DNA of 64,000 nucleotides from Klebsiella aerogenes KCTC 2190 (GTDB taxonomy: Bacteria; Pseudomonadota; Gammaproteobacteria; Enterobacterales; Enterobacteriaceae). The notes under the pieces were generated by a model. That model was not told the origin of the DNA and did no database searches. It saw only the letters and a list, made by a program, of their open reading frames with translations. Of this stretch, positions 17,927-26,269 are shown piece by piece. Both the position numbers and the translations under genes were made by a program. The stretch covers positions 3,906,001 through 3,970,000 of the forward strand of contig NC_015663.1 of the NCBI RefSeq assembly GCF_000215745.1, given 5' to 3'. Position 1 is the stretch's first letter. The number at the start of each line of letters is the position of its first letter.

Positions 17927-19579
17927 TTAGCCGTGTTGTTTACAACCGGCGCACTGCTGATTTTGGATCTGCTGGAAGAAGTCGTTACCTTTATCATCAA
18001 CGAGAATAAAGGCCGGGAAATCTTCCACTTCGATTTTCCAGATAGCTTCCATTCCCAGCTCCGGATAAGCCACGCACTCGAGGCTCTTAATGCTCTGCTG
18101 GGCGAGTACTGCCGCCGGGCCGCCAATGCTGCCGAGGTAGAAACCGCCGTGTTTATGGCAGGCGTCAGTCACCTGCTGGCTGCGGTTACCTTTGGCCAGC
18201 ATCACCATGCTGGCGCCGTGCGATTGCAGCAGATCGACGTAGGAATCCATTCGTCCTGCGGTGGTCGGGCCGAGAGAACCTGAGGCGTAACCGGCGGGTG
18301 TTTTTGCCGGGCCGGCGTAGTAGATCGGGTGATCTTTCACGTACTGCGGCAGCGCTTCGCCGTTATCGATAAGCTCTTTCAGCTTAGCGTGGGCAATGTC
18401 GCGGGCCACGATAATGGTGCCGTTAAGGCTCAGACGCGTTGAGACCGGGTGCGCCGACAGCTGCGTCAGGATCTCGCTCATCGACTGATTCAGGTTGATG
18501 CTAACCACATTGCCTTCACCCTGTTGGCGCAGGTGTTCAGGGATATATTTCCCCGGGTTGCTCTCCAGTTTTTCGATCCAGATGCCGTCGCGGTTGATTT
18601 TAGCTTTGATGTTGCGGTCGGCGGAGCAGGAGACGCCCATACCGATAGGACAGGACGCGCCGTGGCGCGGCAGACGGATAACGCGGATATCGTGGGCAAA
18701 ATATTTCCCGCCAAACTGCGCGCCGAGGCCGAGATTTTGCGCTTCCTGCAGCAGCTCTTGCTCCAGCTGCACATCGCGGAACGCCTGACCGTGCTCGTTA
18801 CCCGCGGTCGGCAGGTCGTCATAGTAGCGGGCGGAAGCCAGCTTAACGGTCTTCAGCGTCGCTTCCGCTGAGGTGCCGCCAATCACAAAGGCGATGTGGT
18901 AGGGCGGGCAGGCCGCGGTACCGAGGGTACGCATCTTCTCGACGAGGTAGTTTTTCAGCTTCGCCGGGGTGATTAACGCTTTGGTTTCCTGGTACAGATA
19001 GGTTTTGTTGGCGGAACCGCCGCCTTTCGCCATGCACAGGAATTTATATTCGTCGCCGTCGACGCTGTAGAGATCGATCTGCGCCGGCAGGTTGGTGCCG
19101 GTGTTGACCTCTTTATACATATCCAGCGGCGCATTCTGCGAGTAACGCAGGTTGTCTTCGGTATAGGTGTTATAGACGCCCTGCGCCAGCGCGGCTTCAT
19201 CGCCGCCGCCCGTCCAAACGCGCTGGCCTTTTTTACCCATGATGATGGCGGTGCCGGTATCCTGGCAGGTGGGCAGCACACCTTTGGCGGCGATTTCGGA
19301 ATTACGCAGGAACTGCAGCGCGACGTATTTGTCGTTTTCGCTGGCCTGCGGGTCGAGCAGAATGGCCGCGACCTGCTGCTGATGCGAGACGCGCAGCATA
19401 AAAGCGGCATCGTGGAAGGCCTGCTGCGCCAGCAGAGTTAACGCCTGCGGTTCAACCTGCAATACTTCCTGGCCCGCGAATTCGGCGACGGAGACGTGCT
19501 CTTTGCTGAGCAAATAGTATTCGGTATCGTCATGCGCCATCGGGAACGGGTCTTGATAAACAAAGGGTTTCGTCGACAT
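17927..19579 (-). CDS. Class I (iron-sulfur) fumarate hydratase, FumA/FumB type
   Basis: 550 residues, close to E. coli FumA and FumB. Landmarks are [20 protein letters not shown] (first cluster cysteine), [39 protein letters not shown] and the C-terminal [20 protein letters not shown]. It interconverts fumarate and malate in the cytoplasm with a [4Fe-4S] cluster. Start set at MSTKPFVYQ behind TGGAGT. It lies downstream of the DASS transporter on the same strand, with an attenuator-like hairpin between. By position next to dicarboxylate transport and dcuSR it corresponds to E. coli fumB, the anaerobic isozyme; sequence alone does not separate FumA from FumB, so no symbol is given. Confidence 0.93.
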   Translation of the reverse strand: MSTKPFVYQDPFPMAHDDTEYYLLSKEHVSVAEFAGQEVLQVEPQALTLLAQQAFHDAAFMLRVSHQQQVAAILLDPQASENDKYVALQFLRNSEIAAKGVLPTCQDTGTAIIMGKKGQRVWTGGGDEAALAQGVYNTYTEDNLRYSQNAPLDMYKEVNTGTNLPAQIDLYSVDGDEYKFLCMAKGGGSANKTYLYQETKALITPAKLKNYLVEKMRTLGTAACPPYHIAFVIGGTSAEATLKTVKLASARYYDDLPTAGNEHGQAFRDVQLEQELLQEAQNLGLGAQFGGKYFAHDIRVIRLPRHGASCPIGMGVSCSADRNIKAKINRDGIWIEKLESNPGKYIPEHLRQQGEGNVVSINLNQSMSEILTQLSAHPVSTRLSLNGTIIVARDIAHAKLKELIDNGEALPQYVKDHPIYYAGPAKTPAGYASGSLGPTTAGRMDSYVDLLQSHGASMVMLAKGNRSQQVTDACHKHGGFYLGSIGGPAAVLAQQSIKSLECVAYPELGMEAIWKIEVEDFPAFILVDDKGNDFFQQIQNQQCAGCKQHG

Positions 19580-19600
19580 ATTCACATACTCCATAAAGAT

Positions 19601-19629
19601 AAAAACCGCCGGGGGAAGACCCGGCGGTT
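19601..19629 (-). terminator. Terminator-like hairpin between the transporter and fumarase genes
   Basis: On the minus strand a 9-bp perfect stem (AACCGCCGG / CCGGCGGTT) is followed by TTTTT. It lies between two genes otherwise spaced as an operon, only 22 bases before the fumarase start. It probably gives partial termination or mRNA-end protection, so fumarase would get part of the transcript or have its own promoter. Confidence 0.65.
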
Positions 19630-19634
19630 ATGAA

Positions 19635-21140
19635 TCAGAACATCATGGACATCCACGGATAGCCAATCAGCAGCAGGGCGGCCAGGAAGATGGCGCCGAA
19701 GATGGTGCCGAGGCGCCAGTAGTCTTTGGTTGGCAGGTAGCCGCTGCCGTAGTAAATCGGGCTCGGACCGGTACCGTACGGGGTGATGATGCCCATCACG
19801 CCCAGCGAGGTCACCATCAGCAGGACGAAGACTTGCATATTCATGCCCGGGATAGTCGAAGCGATGGTCAGCATGGCCGGCAGCAGCGCGGTAGTGTGCG
19901 CGGTGGTGCTGGCGAACAGGTAGTGCAGCAGATAGAACGCCAGCAGCAGGACGATGGTCGCAACGCCCGGAGAAATACCGCTCATCAGCGCGCCGCCTTC
20001 TTTACCCAACCAGGCGATGAAGCCAGTGGAGGAGAGACCGTCAGCCAGCGCGACCAGCGTGGCGAACCAGACAAAGGTATTCCATGCCGCTTTGTTGTTG
20101 GTGATATCGCTCCAGGACAGCACGCCGGTCCACAGCATCAGCACGATAACCAGCAGGGCAGCCAGCGCCGGTTCAATCCAGTCGGCGGCGAAGATCCACA
20201 TCATCAGTGCGAAGCAAACAAACACCAGCAGCAGGATTTCATTGCGCGACAGTTTGCCCAGTTTTTCCAGTTCACGAGCGGCCCACAGCGGTACTTCGTT
20301 ATTGATTTTTACTTCTGGTGGATAGAACCAGTACGCCAGCAGCGGCATGGCCAGAATCAGCAGGATACCCAGCGGCAGGAAGGCGATAAACCAGGTACCC
20401 CAGGAGATGTTGATACCGACGATGCTTTTTACCAGCGCCAGCGCCAGCAGGTTCGGCGCCAGCGCCGACAGGAACATGGAACTGGTGATACAGGCGGCGG
20501 TAATGGCTACCCACATCAGATAAGAGCCAATACGGCGTGCGCTCGGATCGTTAGGTTTAGAACCGTACAGCGGCGGCAGGTTAGCGATAATCGGGTAGAT
20601 GGTCCCGCCGCTACGTGCGGTGTTGGACGGGGTAAACGGCGCCAGCAGCAGGTCAGCGAAGGTAATGGCGTAGCCCAGCGTCAGGCTGCGGCGGCCAAGA
20701 TATTTTACCAGAATCAGCGCCAGACGGCGGCCGAACTGGGTTTTGTCATAGCCGGCGGCGAACATGAACGCGCCGAAGATCAGCCACACGGTAGAGTTGC
20801 CAAAGCCGCTCACCGCCCATTTAAATGACGCGCCGGCCAGCTTAAAGCTCGGCGCCGCCATCTGTTCCGGACTGAACAGCAGCCACTGGCTACATAAAGC
20901 AATCACCACCACCCCGGTGATACCGATAACGGCGCCCGGCAGCGGTTCGAAGATAAGGCCGACGATAACGCCGACGAAGATAGCAAAATAGTGCCAGGCG
21001 AATGGCGGTAAGCCGTCAGGCACCGGGACGAACAGCAGCAGTACGGCGACGATAATGGGCAACGCCATCATGATCAGACGTTTATACGCCGCGTTAGACG
21101 CGGCACCGGCAGGCGGTATGGTTGTCTTTTTCTCTTTCAT
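19635..21140 (-). CDS. DASS-family anion transporter (C4-dicarboxylate/citrate/tartrate antiporter type)
   Basis: 501 residues, about 12 membrane spans, of the CitT/TtdT/SODiT1 type of the divalent anion:Na+ symporter family. Family motifs are FEPLPGAVIGITGVVVIAL, LAPFTPSNTARSGGTIYPII and the C-terminal GIITPYGTGPSPIYYGSGYL. Members exchange citrate, tartrate, malate, fumarate or succinate across the inner membrane; the exact substrate cannot be told here. Its neighbours (fumarase, fumarate reductase, dcuSR) argue for fumarate or malate in exchange for succinate. It occupies the place that DcuB has next to fumB-dcuSR in E. coli. First gene of the minus-strand unit; the promoter is in the 638-base divergent region. 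Confidence 0.9.
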   Translation of the reverse strand: MKEKKTTIPPAGAASNAAYKRLIMMALPIIVAVLLLFVPVPDGLPPFAWHYFAIFVGVIVGLIFEPLPGAVIGITGVVVIALCSQWLLFSPEQMAAPSFKLAGASFKWAVSGFGNSTVWLIFGAFMFAAGYDKTQFGRRLALILVKYLGRRSLTLGYAITFADLLLAPFTPSNTARSGGTIYPIIANLPPLYGSKPNDPSARRIGSYLMWVAITAACITSSMFLSALAPNLLALALVKSIVGINISWGTWFIAFLPLGILLILAMPLLAYWFYPPEVKINNEVPLWAARELEKLGKLSRNEILLLVFVCFALMMWIFAADWIEPALAALLVIVLMLWTGVLSWSDITNNKAAWNTFVWFATLVALADGLSSTGFIAWLGKEGGALMSGISPGVATIVLLLAFYLLHYLFASTTAHTTALLPAMLTIASTIPGMNMQVFVLLMVTSLGVMGIITPYGTGPSPIYYGSGYLPTKDYWRLGTIFGAIFLAALLLIGYPWMSMMF

Positions 21141-21335
21141 AATGAGTATCTGCTAGTAGTTGAAAATACGGTTCCGTCTTCGCTTACAACACTCGATTTT
21201 TTTAGTTGCGAAAGTTTCTTTAATTATTAATGGTCGAGATTGCTTATTGCTTAAACGGTTATTTAACGCGTTTTTCGCGGCGTTAAATTAAATTCATTGG
21301 GTATTTATATATTGCGCTTTCACGTTGCATTGCAA

Positions 21336-21349
21336 TTGATCGAGATCAA
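21336..21349. promoter_or_regulatory. Perfect FNR box
   Basis: TTGATCGAGATCAA matches TTGAT-N4-ATCAA exactly. It lies about 196 bases before the transporter start and about 430 bases before the fumarate reductase start. It indicates anaerobic control of one or both divergent units. Confidence 0.85.
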
Positions 21350-21385
21350 AAAAAACAGGTGATCTGGATCTTTTTTTCGTTTGGC

Positions 21386-21413
21386 AATAACCACATATGA
21401 TGATGTGGTTATT
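21386..21413. repeat. Perfect 11-bp inverted repeat, candidate operator
   Basis: AATAACCACAT at 21386-21396 pairs with ATGTGGTTATT at 21403-21413 around ATGATG. No T-run suited to termination follows. It lies 37 bases beyond the FNR box, within the divergent control region. Confidence 0.6.
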
Positions 21414-21778
21414 ATCATAAAGAAACGGAAATTGTTAAATGATCGAGAGGGTTATAACGCTTTATATAGTGAGTGTTTATTTTAACTGGTTGATATATAT
21501 GAGTTTTATTTACCTTTTTGTGCTTTTGATAGGTTAACAAAAGTGACCGAAATGTTATCATTCATTTGTATTATGTAAATGCGATATATAAATTTAATAA
21601 TACAATAGAGGTATTGCTGTTATTGCAGGTATTAAATAGTTTTTTAACTAACGTAATTAATTTGGTAACTAAAAAACGCGCTATATTATTGGCATGACAA
21701 CAGGAATGAAAATAAACAATCAATAAAATTTCCGTCACCCAATTCTGAATTTCAATATTTAAAATCTGGAGTATTAAT

Positions 21779-24556
21779 ATGACCAGTAACGAACGAATTC
21801 TGCAGCCATTTACTTTACCGAATGGGACTGAACTGAAAAACCGTTTGCTAATGGCGCCAATGACCACCTGCACCGGTTATTTCGATGGTACCGTCACCAG
21901 CGAGCTCGTTGAATACTATCGCGCCCGCGCCGGCAGCATCGGGACTATCATCGTTGAATGCTGCTTTATTGATGATTATGGTCTGGCCTTCCCGGGCGCT
22001 ATTGGCATTGATAACGATGAAAAAATCGCCGGGCTGGCGAAAATCGCCGAAGCGATAAAAGCGGAAGGCTCGAAAGCGATTCTGCAGATTTACCACGGCG
22101 GCCGCATGGTTGACCCACAGTTGATTGGTGGTCGCCAGCCGGTGGCGCCGAGCGCCATTGCCGCGCCGCGCGACGGCGCCGCCATGCCGCGCGCCCTCAG
22201 TGGTGAAGAAGTCGAAGGCATGATTGCCAAATTTGGCGACGGCGTACGCCGCGCCATTCTCGCCGGTTTCGACGGCGTCGAAATCCATGGCGCCAACACC
22301 TATCTTATTCAACAGTTCTATTCGCCGAACTCCAACCAGCGTGACGATGAGTGGGGCGGCAGCCGCGACAACCGTGCCAGATTCCCACTGGCGGTGCTGG
22401 ACATCACGCATAAAATGGCCCGCCAGTACGCTGACGATGCCTTTATTATCGGCTATCGCTTCTCGCCGGAAGAGATGGAAGTCCCGGGGATCCGCTTCGA
22501 TGACACCATGTATCTGCTGGAGAAACTGGCCGCCCGCGGCGTCGATTACCTGCACTTCTCGGTTGGCGCGACGCTGCGCCCGTCTATCGTAGATACCAGC
22601 GATCCGACGCCGCTGATTGAAAAATACTGCGCCATGCGTTCTGAAACGCTGGCGCAGGTGCCGGTGATGGGCGTCGGCGGGGTGGTTAACGCCGCTGATG
22701 CCGAACAGGGCCTCGATCACGGTTATGATCTGATGGCCGTCGGCCGCGCCTGCATCGCCTATCTGGACTGGGCTTCACGTATCGCCGCCGGCGAAGAGCT
22801 GGAACTCTTTATCGACAGCACCCAGCGCGAGGCGCTGCATATTCCGGAACCGCTGTGGCGTTTCTCGCTGGTTGAGGCGATGATCCGCGACATGAGCATG
22901 GGCGACGCGAAATTTAAACCGGGGATGTTTGTCGAAACCGTTCAGGACGATGCCAACGAACTGGTCATTAACGTCAGCCTCGAAAACGATCGCATTGCGG
23001 ATATTGAACTGGCCGCAAGTCCAGTACAGAGCGTTGAATTTACCACCAGCTTCGAAGAGATCCGCGAACGTATTCTGACCGCCAACACGCCGCACGTCGA
23101 CGCTATCTCCGGCGCGACCAGCCAGAGCGAAGCGGTGAAAAAAGCCGTGTCCAAAGCGATGCTGAAATCCAGCAAAGCGCTGGCTGCGGAAGAGGGCGGC
23201 AACGATGCCGCGCCGAAAAGCTATGACGTGGTGGTGGTGGGGAGCGGCGGCGCCGGTCTGGCTGCGGCGATTCAGGCCCACGACGAAGGCGCCAGCGTGC
23301 TGATCGTCGAAAAAATGCCGACTATTGGCGGCAACACCATCAAAGCTTCCGCCGGGATGAACGCCGCGGAAACCCGCTTCCAGCGCGTCAAAGGTATTCA
23401 GGACAGTAAAGAGTTGTTCTATCAGGAAACCCTGAAGGGCGGCCACAACAAAAACAACCCGCAGCTGCTGCGCCGTTTCGTTGAAAACGCGCCGCAAGCC
23501 ATTGAATGGTTGGCGGACCGTGGGATTATGCTTAACGATATCACCACTACCGGCGGGATGAGTATCGACCGTACCCACCGTCCGCGCGATGGATCGGCGG
23601 TTGGCGGCTACCTGATTAGCGGTCTGGTGCGTAATATCACCAAACGCGGTATCGATGTACAGCTGGATACCTCGGTAGAAGAGATCCTGATGCGCCACGA
23701 CGAAGTGAGCGGCGTGCGTCTTATCAACGATGAACAAGAGATCATCGACGTGCAGACCAAAAGCATCATCGTGGCAACCGGCGGCTTCAGCGCCAACAGC
23801 GCGATGGTGGTGAAATATCGTCCTGACCTCGAAGGCTTCGTGACCACCAACCATAAAGGGGCGACCGGTAGCGGTATTGCGCTGCTGGAGCGCATTGGCG
23901 CCGGCACCGTGGACATGGGCGAAATTCAAATTCACCCGACCGTCGAGCAGCAGACCTCGTACCTGATTTCCGAATCGATTCGCGGCGGCGGCGCTATTCT
24001 CGTTAACCAGCAGGGGAACCGCTTCTTCAACGAGATGGAGACCCGCGATAAAGTGTCTGCGGCGATTATCGCGCTGCCGGAACACTATGCTTACATCGTT
24101 TTCGACGAGCATGTGCGGGCGAAGAACAAAGCCGCCGACGAGTATATCGCCAAAGGCTTCGTCACCAGCGCCAGCTCGCCGCGTGAACTGGCGGAGAAGC
24201 TGGGGATGGATTACCATGCGTTCCTCGCTACCCTGGAATGCTACAACGGCGCGGTGGAAAAACAGCACGATGAAGCGTTTGGCCGCACAACCGCGCTGCG
24301 CGCGCCGATTAACGAAGGCCCGTTCCACGCCATTCGTATTGCCCCAGGGGTGCACCACACTATGGGCGGCGTGACCATTAATACCGATGGCGAAGTGCTG
24401 AATGTGGCGCAGCAGCCGATTCGCGGCGCCTACGCCGCGGGTGAAGTGGTTGGCGGTATCCATGGCGGTAACCGCATCGGCGGTAACGCGGTCGCGGATA
24501 TCATCATCTTCGGTACCCTCGCGGGCCATCAGGCGGCGAAACGTGCCAGAGGATAA
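21779..24556 (+). CDS. Cytoplasmic NADH:fumarate oxidoreductase (OYE + FMN-bind + fumarate reductase flavoprotein fusion)
   Basis: 925 residues, three flavin domains. Residues about 1-345 form an Old Yellow Enzyme-like TIM barrel (LKNRLLMAPMTT; HGANTYLIQQFYSPNSNQR; MAVGRACI). About 375-465 is an FMN_bind domain whose DAISGATS motif presents Thr447 for covalent FMN. About 475-925 is a FAD-binding fumarate reductase (VVVVGSGGAGLAAAIQAHDE; EIQIHPTVEQ; HHTMGGV; GGNRIGGNAVADI). There is no signal peptide, so it is soluble and cytosolic. From the known Klebsiella enzyme of this architecture, NADH is oxidised at the OYE domain and electrons pass through FMN to FAD to reduce fumarate. The next gene encodes the flavinyltransferase. 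Start follows CTGGAGTATTAAT. Confidence 0.93.
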   Translation: MTSNERILQPFTLPNGTELKNRLLMAPMTTCTGYFDGTVTSELVEYYRARAGSIGTIIVECCFIDDYGLAFPGAIGIDNDEKIAGLAKIAEAIKAEGSKAILQIYHGGRMVDPQLIGGRQPVAPSAIAAPRDGAAMPRALSGEEVEGMIAKFGDGVRRAILAGFDGVEIHGANTYLIQQFYSPNSNQRDDEWGGSRDNRARFPLAVLDITHKMARQYADDAFIIGYRFSPEEMEVPGIRFDDTMYLLEKLAARGVDYLHFSVGATLRPSIVDTSDPTPLIEKYCAMRSETLAQVPVMGVGGVVNAADAEQGLDHGYDLMAVGRACIAYLDWASRIAAGEELELFIDSTQREALHIPEPLWRFSLVEAMIRDMSMGDAKFKPGMFVETVQDDANELVINVSLENDRIADIELAASPVQSVEFTTSFEEIRERILTANTPHVDAISGATSQSEAVKKAVSKAMLKSSKALAAEEGGNDAAPKSYDVVVVGSGGAGLAAAIQAHDEGASVLIVEKMPTIGGNTIKASAGMNAAETRFQRVKGIQDSKELFYQETLKGGHNKNNPQLLRRFVENAPQAIEWLADRGIMLNDITTTGGMSIDRTHRPRDGSAVGGYLISGLVRNITKRGIDVQLDTSVEEILMRHDEVSGVRLINDEQEIIDVQTKSIIVATGGFSANSAMVVKYRPDLEGFVTTNHKGATGSGIALLERIGAGTVDMGEIQIHPTVEQQTSYLISESIRGGGAILVNQQGNRFFNEMETRDKVSAAIIALPEHYAYIVFDEHVRAKNKAADEYIAKGFVTSASSPRELAEKLGMDYHAFLATLECYNGAVEKQHDEAFGRTTALRAPINEGPFHAIRIAPGVHHTMGGVTINTDGEVLNVAQQPIRGAYAAGEVVGGIHGGNRIGGNAVADIIIFGTLAGHQAAKRARG

Positions 24557-24618
24557 TAGGTAATTGCTGATGCCGGGCTGGCTTAGCCGCCCGGTTTATC
24601 CCTTCTAAGGAGAGCCCG

Positions 24619-25569
24619 ATGTCCGATAACCGCGTCTATAGCTACTCCGCCGTGCTGATGGGTTCGCCCATCCTGCTCAAACTCTATTCCCACGATGAGG
24701 CGCTGGCCTCCCGCGTATTTCAGTTAATTAAACGCTACGAAGATCTGCTCACCGTGAACCGGGCGCAGTCGCAGGTGATGGATATCAACCATGCCGCCGG
24801 GCGTCATCCCGTTACCGTTAGCCGTCCGGTGTATCAGCTGATTAAGTGCGCTAAATCCGCCAGTATGGTGCGCGACAGCGCCTTTAATCTGGCTATCGGC
24901 CCGCTGGTTAAACTGTGGCGCATTGGCTTTCAGGGGCATCGCGTGCCGTCGGCGGCGGATATAGCGGCCCGGCTGCCGTTAACCCGCCCGCAGGATGTCA
25001 TTCTCGATGACGAAAAGCAGAGCGTGTGGCTGGCGCAGGCCGGAATGGAAATCGACCTTGGCGCAATCGCCAAAGGATATATCGCCGACCGGGTACGCGA
25101 TTACCTGGGCCAGCAGGGGATCGAACAGGCGCTGATTAATCTCGGCGGCAATGTACATACGTTAGGGGAATGGGCGATTGGGCTGAAAAAACCCTTTGCC
25201 GCGGCGCAGGAACTTATCGGCTCGATTGCCGTTAGCGGGCAGTCGGTTGTCACTTCAGGCACCTATGAACGCTATTTCGAGCAGGATGGCAAACGCTGGC
25301 ACCATATCCTCGATCCGCGCAGCGGCTATCCGCTGGATAACGAACTCGACAGCGTAACGGTTATTTCCGCGGATTCACTGGACGGAGATATCTGGACCAC
25401 GCTGCTGTATGGCCTTGGCGTGGAGAAGGGCTGCGCGGCGTTGCGCCAGCGGGACGACATTGAAGCGATTTTTGTCACCAAAAACCGCGACGTAATTCTG
25501 TCGTCACCGCAGCGCATCCGCTTTCAACTGCTCGACAGCGGCTACCAGATTACTGACTGTACTGCTTGA
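24619..25569 (+). CDS. apbE: FAD:protein FMN transferase (ApbE family)
   Basis: 316 residues. Motifs include DSAFNLAIGPLVKLWRIGF, EIDLGAIAKGYIADRVRDYL and the C-terminal RWHHILDPRSGYPLDNE, which carries the ApbE metal and FAD site. It links FMN by a phosphoester bond to Ser/Thr in (S/T)GA(S/T) motifs. No lipoprotein signal is visible (MSDNRVYSYS), so it is a cytoplasmic version, matching a cytoplasmic target, the FMN_bind domain encoded 62 bases upstream. TAAGGAGAG precedes the start. Its last 20 bases overlap the convergent dcuR. Confidence 0.93.
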   Translation: MSDNRVYSYSAVLMGSPILLKLYSHDEALASRVFQLIKRYEDLLTVNRAQSQVMDINHAAGRHPVTVSRPVYQLIKCAKSASMVRDSAFNLAIGPLVKLWRIGFQGHRVPSAADIAARLPLTRPQDVILDDEKQSVWLAQAGMEIDLGAIAKGYIADRVRDYLGQQGIEQALINLGGNVHTLGEWAIGLKKPFAAAQELIGSIAVSGQSVVTSGTYERYFEQDGKRWHHILDPRSGYPLDNELDSVTVISADSLDGDIWTTLLYGLGVEKGCAALRQRDDIEAIFVTKNRDVILSSPQRIRFQLLDSGYQITDCTA

Positions 25570-26269
25570 GCAGGCCATACTGCTCGGCGACCAGCCGGTA
25601 GCGATACACCGGTCGGCCGGTCGCGCCGTAATGGATGGTGGTATAGAGAATATTGATCTGCGCGAGCCAGATCAGATACTTGCGGCATGAGACGCGCGAG
25701 ATATTCACCGCCGCCGCCAGCTCATCGGTAGAGAATTCCACATCAGGGTGGCTATCAATCCACTGGCACAGCGTGCGTAGAGTTTGCGCCGTTAAGCCTT
25801 TCGGTAGCTTACGCGCGTCAGCCGCTTCCGGCGTGCCGCCGTGCAACAGACGATCGACATCCGCCTGCTCGTAATAGGGCTGGCCGGTCATCAGTTTGCG
25901 TTTTTCACGCCATGCGGTCAGCGCTTCTTCAAAGCGCGGGAACTGGAAGGGCTTAATCAGATAATCCACCACGCCATAGTGCATAGCGGTTTGGACGGTG
26001 GCGGCATCGGCGGCGGAAGTTATCATAATCACGTCGATGGCGCGTCCGCTGGCGCGAATGGTCGGCAGCAGATCGAGGCCGTTATCCTGCTGCATGTAAA
26101 CGTCCAGCAGCACCAAATCGATCGCCATCTGCGGGTCATTAATCATCTCCTGGGCTTTGCCGAGCGTCGACGCGGTGCCGCAGCAGCTGAAACCGGGGAT
26201 GCGCGCCACGTACAGGCGGTTCAGCTCGGCAACCATCGCATCGTCGTCAACAATTAATACATTTATCAC
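25550..26269 (-). CDS. dcuR: Response regulator DcuR (C4-dicarboxylate response)
   Basis: 239 residues, close to E. coli DcuR. Receiver domain with the acidic triad D8-D10 and phospho-acceptor D56 in LVLLDVYMQ. The C-terminal DNA-binding part is ELAAAVNISRVSCRKYLIWL. Together with DcuS it activates dicarboxylate transport and fumarate respiration genes in E. coli. It starts with GTG overlapping the dcuS TGA (GTGA), so the two are translationally coupled. Likely targets here are the neighbouring transporter-fumarase and reductase-apbE units. Confidence 0.93.
   Translation of the reverse strand: MINVLIVDDDAMVAELNRLYVARIPGFSCCGTASTLGKAQEMINDPQMAIDLVLLDVYMQQDNGLDLLPTIRASGRAIDVIMITSAADAATVQTAMHYGVVDYLIKPFQFPRFEEALTAWREKRKLMTGQPYYEQADVDRLLHGGTPEAADARKLPKGLTAQTLRTLCQWIDSHPDVEFSTDELAAAVNISRVSCRKYLIWLAQINILYTTIHYGATGRPVYRYRLVAEQYGLLKQYSQ

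Larger units (their letters stand above)
21141..21778. promoter_or_regulatory. Divergent regulatory region of the fumarate module
   Basis: 638 AT-rich bases between the DASS transporter (minus) and the fumarate reductase (plus). It contains a perfect FNR box (21336-21349) and a perfect 11-bp inverted repeat (21386-21413). No convincing ORF is present. The length exceeds what two core promoters need and fits several regulator sites, probably including DcuR. Confidence 0.7.

Noticed and set aside
19833..20828. 331-codon frame antisense to the DASS transporter
   Set aside because: Gln/Arg/His-rich low-complexity product typical of a shadow of hydrophobic codons.
22775..24529. 584-codon open frame antisense to the fumarate reductase gene
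   Set aside because: High GC third-position bias of the sense gene creates stop-free antisense frames. No ribosome site, family motif or promoter supports it.
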